Positions 14,330-19,196 of a DNA stretch of 19,196 nucleotides are shown here, piece by piece (the stretch's first letter is position 1; each line of letters starts with the position of its first letter). The notes under the pieces were generated by a model. That model did not search any database. It worked only from the letters and a program-made list of their open reading frames with translations, and was not told where the DNA came from. The DNA is from Alphaproteobacteria bacterium (lineage in GTDB: Bacteria; Pseudomonadota; Alphaproteobacteria; Micavibrionales; Micavibrionaceae). The position numbers and the translations under genes were made by a program. The stretch lies in the NCBI GenBank assembly GCA_030432775.1, contig JAUILO010000029.1:1-19196 (forward strand), in the 5' to 3' direction.

Positions 14330-15676
14330 ATGATGACAAAAGATGCATATATTGCAGCCAATCGATTTGGATTAGGTGCGAGTGCTTCTGAAATGAAAAT
14401 TATTGACCGTGCGCCCAAGGACTGGCTGCGTAAACAGGTCTCACAATCAACCTTAAGTTCAGAACTTTCAAATATATCTTCGGGTTTAAAGAGTACTGTA
14501 GATATTATAACGGCATCCGGAGATTTGCGTAATCTTGATAATGACGCCAAGAAGAAACTGGTGAAGCAATCACGTGATATTTACCTTCAGGAAATGCAAA
14601 ATCGCGTTACCAACGCAGTTGTAACTGACGCGCCATTTGTTGAACGTCTAGCTTTATTCTGGAGTAATCATTTCACGGTATCAATACGCGGTAAGCCCTT
14701 TTTGACCTCAATAGCCGGAAGTTATGAGCGCGAAGCAATACGTCCGCATATTTTCGGGAAGTTTTCGGATATGTTGCTGGCCGTGGTTCAGCATCCGTCA
14801 ATGTTGACGTATCTGGATAATAAAAGCTCGGTCGGGCCTACGTCTAAACTTGGCCAGCGCCGCGACAAAGGGTTGAACGAAAATTTGGCCAGAGAAATAC
14901 TTGAGCTTCATACGCTTGGAGTTAATGGCGGTTATACGCAGGACGATGTGATATCACTGGCAAAAATTATTACGGGCTGGACGATTAAACCGCCCAAGAT
15001 GCCTGGTGAAGCCGGTTTTTGGTATTTTAGCCGTATGCATGAGCCAGGCGCGCATAGATTGCTCGGTAAATCTTATTCTGAAAAGGGTCAGAAACAGGGT
15101 ATCGAGGCACTGACAGATCTGGCGCATCATCCATCAACTGCCCGATTCATTGCAACAAAGCTCGTCCGTCATTTTGTAAGCGATGACCCGCCCGCACAGG
15201 CGGTGAAGGCAATTGAACGTGTGTTTATCCAAAGTGGCGGTGATTTAAAGGCGGTATCATTGGCGCTAATTGAATTGCCGCAAATTTGGCAACGCCCACT
15301 GACTAAATTTAAAACACCTTACGAGTTCGTTATTTCGAGCCTGCGTTTATTTGATGCGGGGAACAATGATGTGGACCTAGATAAGATCATTAAGTCTCTC
15401 ACCTTGCTGGATCATGCGCCATATACGGCATTATCGCCGGCTGGCTGGGATGATAGTGAAGATGCGTGGCTTTCGCCCAATGCACTGATGAACCGGGTTG
15501 AGTGGTGCCATGCTGTGGCACAGTCCGTGGCATATCCGGGTAATCCGCTTGAGCTGGCTCAAAATACAATTGGTCCTGTCGCCAATGCCGATACGCTGCT
15601 CTGGATATCAAGAGCGCCAAGTGGGCGGGATGGTGTCGGGTTATTGCTGGCTAGTCCGGCATTTCAAAGACGATAG
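14330..15676 (+). CDS. DUF1800 family protein, partner of DUF1501
   Basis: A 448-aa protein of the DUF1800 family, function not established. Family-typical blocks: AANRFGLGAS near the N-terminus, ERLALFWSNHF (105-115), NENLAREILELHTLGVNGG (183-201) followed by Y-T-Q-D-D-V, HHPSTARFIATKLVRHFV (266-283), and the usual end LLLASPAFQRR. Length is typical. It has no signal peptide of its own, whereas the next gene carries a Tat signal. The start ATG 14330 has AGGAG 7 nt upstream. It lies 80 nt after the diguanylate cyclase and 10 nt before the DUF1501 gene, so the two DUF genes form an operon; the cyclase may or may not be co-transcribed. The recurrent pairing of these two families is known from genome surveys and implies a joint role. 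Confidence 0.93.
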   Translation: MMTKDAYIAANRFGLGASASEMKIIDRAPKDWLRKQVSQSTLSSELSNISSGLKSTVDIITASGDLRNLDNDAKKKLVKQSRDIYLQEMQNRVTNAVVTDAPFVERLALFWSNHFTVSIRGKPFLTSIAGSYEREAIRPHIFGKFSDMLLAVVQHPSMLTYLDNKSSVGPTSKLGQRRDKGLNENLAREILELHTLGVNGGYTQDDVISLAKIITGWTIKPPKMPGEAGFWYFSRMHEPGAHRLLGKSYSEKGQKQGIEALTDLAHHPSTARFIATKLVRHFVSDDPPAQAVKAIERVFIQSGGDLKAVSLALIELPQIWQRPLTKFKTPYEFVISSLRLFDAGNNDVDLDKIIKSLTLLDHAPYTALSPAGWDDSEDAWLSPNALMNRVEWCHAVAQSVAYPGNPLELAQNTIGPVANADTLLWISRAPSGRDGVGLLLASPAFQRR

Positions 15677-15686
15677 GGGGCAGGGC

Positions 15687-16958
15687 ATGGCTATGAAGGA
15701 AGAAGATATTATGAATGATGCCAAGGCAGGGGAAGGTATCACAGAATGCTGTGAAGGCAATTTGTCACGCCGTAGATTTATTCAAGGCTCGATGATTTTG
15801 GCAACCTCCAGCCTGATATTCCCGGGACTTGCTATGGCGAAAGCGCGCACGGATAAGCGCCTTGTCGTTGTCATACTGCGCGGGGGTATGGATGGTCTTG
15901 CGGCAGTCGTACCGTTTGGTGATAAATCTTATGCCGCTTTGCGCGGTGATTTGGCTTTGTCGCCTGATTCTGTGCGGCGTATAAGCGAGATGTTTGGTTT
16001 GCATCCGGTTTTTGAAAATATGCATGATATGTATCAAAAGGGTGAGCTGTCTGTTGTTCATGCAACGGCGACACCTTACCGCCAGCGCTCGCATTTTGAT
16101 GCGCAGAATGTATTGGAGCTTGGGTCTAAAGCACCAAATGATTTCAAAGATGGCTGGATGAACCGTTTGGTGCGCGCCATTGATAACCGCGATAACAAAT
16201 TGGCGCTGGCCATTGGTCAGACAAAGCCGCTGATTTTGCGCGGTGATAGTCCGTCGGGATCATGGGCGCCATCGGCATTACCTGATACGGGTGATGACTT
16301 TATGGAGCTTGTCGCCAGAGTGTATCAGAACGATCCGGCGATGAAGCGTAATTTTAATGATGCGCTGATGATACAGGACCAGACCAGCCATATGATGGAG
16401 GGAGAGAATGATAAAAAGCTCGCGCGTCAAAGCCGTTCGGGACAAGGTTTTGTGACAATGGCGGGTATTGCGGGGAAATGGCTTTCCGAGCCTGATGGAC
16501 CGCGCCTTGCCACGCTTGAGCTTGGTGGCTGGGATACGCATGCCCAGCAAGGAACCGAAGGCGGGCGGCTTGCCAATAATTTATCGCTGCTGGATAAGGG
16601 TATGGGTGCGCTAAAGGAATCTATGGGCGCGGCATGGGATAAAACGGTTGTTATCGCGATGACAGAATTTGGCCGTACGGCAAAGCCCAATGGCGATAGA
16701 GGCACAGACCATGGAACTGCTGGCGCAGTGTTTCTTGCGGGCGGCATGGTTAAAGGCGGGCGCGTGATATGTGAGTGGCCCGGATTAAAAGAAGGCGATT
16801 TATATCAGGGGCGTGATTTGAACCCGACGATTGATCTGCGCAGTATTACAAAAGGTGTGTTGAATGATTTATATGGGCTATCGCCTTCAACATTGAATAG
16901 CGATATTTACCCCGGCAGTGAAACAGCACGTTCTATGACAGGTCTGTTGCGCATTTAA
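15687..16958 (+). CDS. DUF1501 family protein with Tat signal peptide
   Basis: A 423-aa exported protein of the DUF1501 family, which belongs to the alkaline-phosphatase/sulfatase-like superfamily; substrate unknown. Twin-arginine signal S-R-R-R-F-I-Q at 27-33, hydrophobic core, cleavage expected after L-A-M-A (51). Conserved motifs: VVVILRGGMDGLAAVVP (60-76), FGLHP, SHFDAQN, LGGWDTH (279-285), TEFGRTAKPNG and GTDHGTAGAVFLAGG, with Asp283, His285, Asp341 and His342 as likely metal ligands. The start is placed at ATG 15687 because a G-rich ribosome site (GGGGG) lies 6 nt before it. Internal ATGs at 15693 and 15711 would also keep the signal. The much longer open frame back to 15498 overlaps DUF1800 and is not used. 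Tat export implies folding, probably with metal, before translocation. Confidence 0.94.
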   Translation: MAMKEEDIMNDAKAGEGITECCEGNLSRRRFIQGSMILATSSLIFPGLAMAKARTDKRLVVVILRGGMDGLAAVVPFGDKSYAALRGDLALSPDSVRRISEMFGLHPVFENMHDMYQKGELSVVHATATPYRQRSHFDAQNVLELGSKAPNDFKDGWMNRLVRAIDNRDNKLALAIGQTKPLILRGDSPSGSWAPSALPDTGDDFMELVARVYQNDPAMKRNFNDALMIQDQTSHMMEGENDKKLARQSRSGQGFVTMAGIAGKWLSEPDGPRLATLELGGWDTHAQQGTEGGRLANNLSLLDKGMGALKESMGAAWDKTVVIAMTEFGRTAKPNGDRGTDHGTAGAVFLAGGMVKGGRVICEWPGLKEGDLYQGRDLNPTIDLRSITKGVLNDLYGLSPSTLNSDIYPGSETARSMTGLLRI

Positions 16959-16979
16959 TTTTTGACTTTTGTGCGGACG

Positions 16980-17004
16980 ACCTTGCGTATAACTCAGGTT
17001 TTTT
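16980..17004 (+). terminator. Weak terminator-like element after DUF1501
   Basis: ACCT (16980-16983) and AGGT (16996-16999) can form a 4-bp stem followed by a run of T to 17004, with more T-rich sequence to 17020. The stem is short, but the position, 21 nt after the stop, is right. Confidence 0.3.
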
Positions 17005-17026
17005 GTTTCTTTTTTCGTTTCTGGGC

Positions 17027-17055
17027 TTGCTTGCGTCTGATGCAGGACATATGTT
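17027..17055 (+). promoter_or_regulatory. Candidate promoter of uvrD/pcrA giving a leaderless transcript
   Basis: TTGCTT (17027-17032), 17-nt spacer, TATGTT (17050-17055). The usual 7-nt distance puts the transcription start at the A of the ATG at 17062. The boxes are only moderate matches. Confidence 0.35.
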
Positions 17056-17061
17056 TGAGGC

Positions 17062-19196
17062 ATGCAAGCTATAGCCGAATCCCATCCATCACAGAATTCA
17101 TATTTCGAAGGTCTGAATGATGTTCAGCGTGAAGCTGTTAATACAACGGAAGGACCATTGCTGGTTCTGGCCGGTGCCGGTACGGGTAAGACCAGAGTGC
17201 TGACCACCCGCCTTGCCCATATTTTAACGAGTGGCCGTGCCTGGCCGTCACAAATATTGGCGGTGACCTTTACCAATAAAGCCTCGCAGGAAATGAAAGA
17301 GCGCGTGCGTTCGCTAATGATTGCGCCGGATGGTTCCGCGCCGCAGGTTGAAGGCTGGTGGCTTGGGACGTTCCATGCGCTTGCTGCGCGTATGCTTCGT
17401 AAACATGCTGATCTTGTCGGTTTGAATTCAAACTTCACGATTATTGATCAGGATGACCAGATCCGGTTGATCAAGCAGATCATGGAAACATTGAACATCG
17501 ATACAAAAAAATGGGCGCCACGCCAAATGGCTGATCGTATCAGTAGCTGGAAAGACAAGGTTAAGCGCCCCGAAGATCTGCGCGCTGATGAAGGCGGCGA
17601 GCTTGCCGGTGGATTATTGGTTCGGGTGTATAGGGAATATCAGGATCGCCTGCGTATATTGAACGCCTGTGATTTTGGCGATTTACTTTTGCATATGGTG
17701 ACAATTCTAAAAGACCCAAAGAATGCGATGGTGCTTGATGACTATCATCGCCGCTTCAAATACATCATGGTCGATGAATATCAGGATACAAACGTAGCAC
17801 AGTATTTATGGCTGCGGTTGCTGGCTAAACGTCCGGGCGGCGAGCCATCCAATATTTGCTGTGTTGGCGATGATGACCAGTCTATTTACGGCTGGCGCGG
17901 TGCGGAAGTCGGTAATATTTTACGTTTTGAAAAAGATTTTGAAGGCGCGAAGATTATTCGTCTCGAGCAAAATTACAGATCCACCGGACATATTCTGGCC
18001 GCGGCCAGTGCGGTGATTGCGTATAATCAGGACCGTATGGGTAAAACGCTTTGGTCAGACGATGAAATGGGTGAAAAGCTTGTTGTGCGTGGCCTTTGGG
18101 ACGGGCAAGCCGAGGCGCGCTGGGTTGCTGAAGAAATCGAGCAACTTCAATATAAGAAATGGTCATTGAATAATATTGCCGTGTTGGTTCGCGCAGGCTT
18201 TCAAACGCGTGAGTTTGAAGAACGATTTATACAGCTTGGCCTGCCGTATCGGGTGATTGGCGGCCCACGATTTTATGAACGTATGGAAATTCGTGATGCG
18301 CTGGCCTATTTACGGGTTATTGCGCAGCCAGCAGATGATCTGGCATTCGAGCGTATTATTAATACACCCAAGCGCGGTATTGGTGGATCAACTCTGCAAA
18401 CTTTATATGCATTTGCCCGTAGTAAGGGGATCAGCCTTTATGATTCTGTGCTGTTTTTATGTGATACGGATGAGCTGCGCCCGAAAGTAAAATCAACGCT
18501 GACGAACCTGACCGCAGATTTTGAGCGCTGGCGCTCAATGATTGATACATCAAGCCATACGGAACTTGCCAGTACTGTACTCGAAGAATCAGGCTATATC
18601 GCAATGTGGCAGGCAGATAAAACACCGGAAGCACCAGGCCGTCTGGAGAATTTGAAAGAATTGATTACCGGTCTTGCCGAGTTTGAAACTTTGCAGGATT
18701 TCCTTGAACATGTGGCACTGGTTTTGGAAACGCAGGATAAAAAAGATGGTGAATATGTCACTGTGATGACGCTGCACTCGGCAAAAGGTCTGGAATTTGA
18801 TGCTGTGTTTTTACCGGGCTGGGAAGAAGGGTTATTCCCTTCACAACGTACAATGGATGAAAGCGGTCTGAAAGGACTTGAAGAAGAAAGACGTCTTGCT
18901 TATGTGGGAATTACCCGCGCCCGCAAGAGATCTTATATTTCTTCGGCGGCCAATCGACGTATGTACGGGAACTGGATCAATGCTATTCCATCACGGTTTA
19001 TTGACGAACTTCCTGAAGAACATATAGAGGCGGTGTCTGATTCAGGGCTTTATGGTCCGGGACGTTCCAGTCACTGGGATTCGTCCGGTCTTGCCGCTGA
19101 ATCTCGTGTGCAGGAAAGAAAGGTTATGAATGAGGATGGCGCGACTTTCGAGCTAAAAGACCGCGTATTCCATGACAAGTTTGGCTATGGCGTGAT
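17062..19196 (+). CDS. uvrD: UvrD/PcrA-type superfamily 1 DNA helicase (3' end beyond window)
   Basis: ATP-dependent 3'-5' DNA helicase acting in nucleotide-excision and mismatch repair and in clearing proteins or RNA polymerase from DNA. 711 codons are in the window with no stop. Motifs in order: Q-motif LNDVQREAV (18-26), Walker A AGAGTGKT (37-44), motif Ia VTFTNKASQEM, motif II VDEYQDTN, motif III GDDDQSIYGWRGA, motif IV QNYRST, motif V VMTLHSAKGLEFDAVFLPG, motif VI EEERRLAYVGITRAR. At the edge DRVFHDKFGYGV begins the Tudor-like C-terminal domain that in PcrA/UvrD binds RNA polymerase. About 20-60 residues are probably missing. The ATG 17062 has GAGG only 1 nt upstream, and an in-frame stop lies just before it, so no longer start exists. 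PcrA and UvrD cannot be separated on this evidence. Confidence 0.96.
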   Translation, partial: MQAIAESHPSQNSYFEGLNDVQREAVNTTEGPLLVLAGAGTGKTRVLTTRLAHILTSGRAWPSQILAVTFTNKASQEMKERVRSLMIAPDGSAPQVEGWWLGTFHALAARMLRKHADLVGLNSNFTIIDQDDQIRLIKQIMETLNIDTKKWAPRQMADRISSWKDKVKRPEDLRADEGGELAGGLLVRVYREYQDRLRILNACDFGDLLLHMVTILKDPKNAMVLDDYHRRFKYIMVDEYQDTNVAQYLWLRLLAKRPGGEPSNICCVGDDDQSIYGWRGAEVGNILRFEKDFEGAKIIRLEQNYRSTGHILAAASAVIAYNQDRMGKTLWSDDEMGEKLVVRGLWDGQAEARWVAEEIEQLQYKKWSLNNIAVLVRAGFQTREFEERFIQLGLPYRVIGGPRFYERMEIRDALAYLRVIAQPADDLAFERIINTPKRGIGGSTLQTLYAFARSKGISLYDSVLFLCDTDELRPKVKSTLTNLTADFERWRSMIDTSSHTELASTVLEESGYIAMWQADKTPEAPGRLENLKELITGLAEFETLQDFLEHVALVLETQDKKDGEYVTVMTLHSAKGLEFDAVFLPGWEEGLFPSQRTMDESGLKGLEEERRLAYVGITRARKRSYISSAANRRMYGNWINAIPSRFIDELPEEHIEAVSDSGLYGPGRSSHWDSSGLAAESRVQERKVMNEDGATFELKDRVFHDKFGYGV

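Noticed and set aside
13824..14348. 174-codon open frame on the minus strand
   Set aside because: Lies opposite the conserved GGDEF domain and has no ribosome site; it is a shadow of the cyclase gene.
15498..15686. Long upstream extension of the DUF1501 frame
   Set aside because: It overlaps the conserved C-terminus of DUF1800 in another frame and would bury the Tat signal more than 80 residues inside the protein.
1..19196. Mobile element, CRISPR array, tRNA or phage-derived island
   Set aside because: No transposase, integrase, terminal inverted repeats, regularly spaced repeats or cloverleaf sequence was found, and gene content and style look uniform across the window.

Overview
This 19.2 kb window looks like ordinary chromosome from an alphaproteobacterium of moderate, fairly AT-rich composition. 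The evidence is HslV with the short pro-sequence and W-H-x-T-T processing site common in that class, a GGEEF diguanylate cyclase with the P-P-T-P-x-x-Y-x-V-W-Y N-terminal region, and a PcrA/UvrD helicase and ComM of alphaproteobacterial type. I cannot assign a genus. No rRNA, tRNA, insertion sequence, prophage gene or CRISPR array is visible.

Layout. (1) Positions 1-1823, minus strand: the hslV-hslU protease operon, with hslU cut by the window edge, read from a promoter that resembles a heat-shock (RpoH) promoter. (2) 2000-5339: a small hypothetical protein with a consensus promoter, a lipoprotein with a C-terminal trypsin/HtrA-type protease domain, a GNAT acetyltransferase, and a secreted basic-tailed protein with a near-perfect sigma-70 promoter. 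(3) 5488-8244: panD (aspartate decarboxylase), a divergent HIT-family hydrolase, and three unrecognised proteins. One of these, of 94 aa, is read from a strong promoter with a 26-bp palindrome abutting its -35 box. (4) 8341-12305: comM, then a 346-aa Cys- and Trp-free low-complexity protein preceded by a perfect 22-bp tandem duplication, then a possible attenuator and an exported LprI-like protein. (5) 12434-19196: a LOG-family phosphoribohydrolase, a cytosolic diguanylate cyclase, a DUF1800/DUF1501 pair (the second with a Tat signal), and the start of a uvrD/pcrA helicase that runs off the right edge.

Most genes are monocistronic with their own promoters; the only clear operons are hslVU and DUF1800-DUF1501. 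No single dramatic new system stands out. The best leads are the DUF1800/DUF1501 pair as a possible Tat-exported complex, the possible attenuator plus coupled small ORF ahead of the LprI-like gene, the palindrome-controlled 94-aa gene, the protease fused to an unrecognised lipoprotein domain, and the tandem-repeat upstream region. Every intergenic stretch is shorter than 300 bp; the longest (7048-7335) holds a terminator and two doubtful small ORFs.
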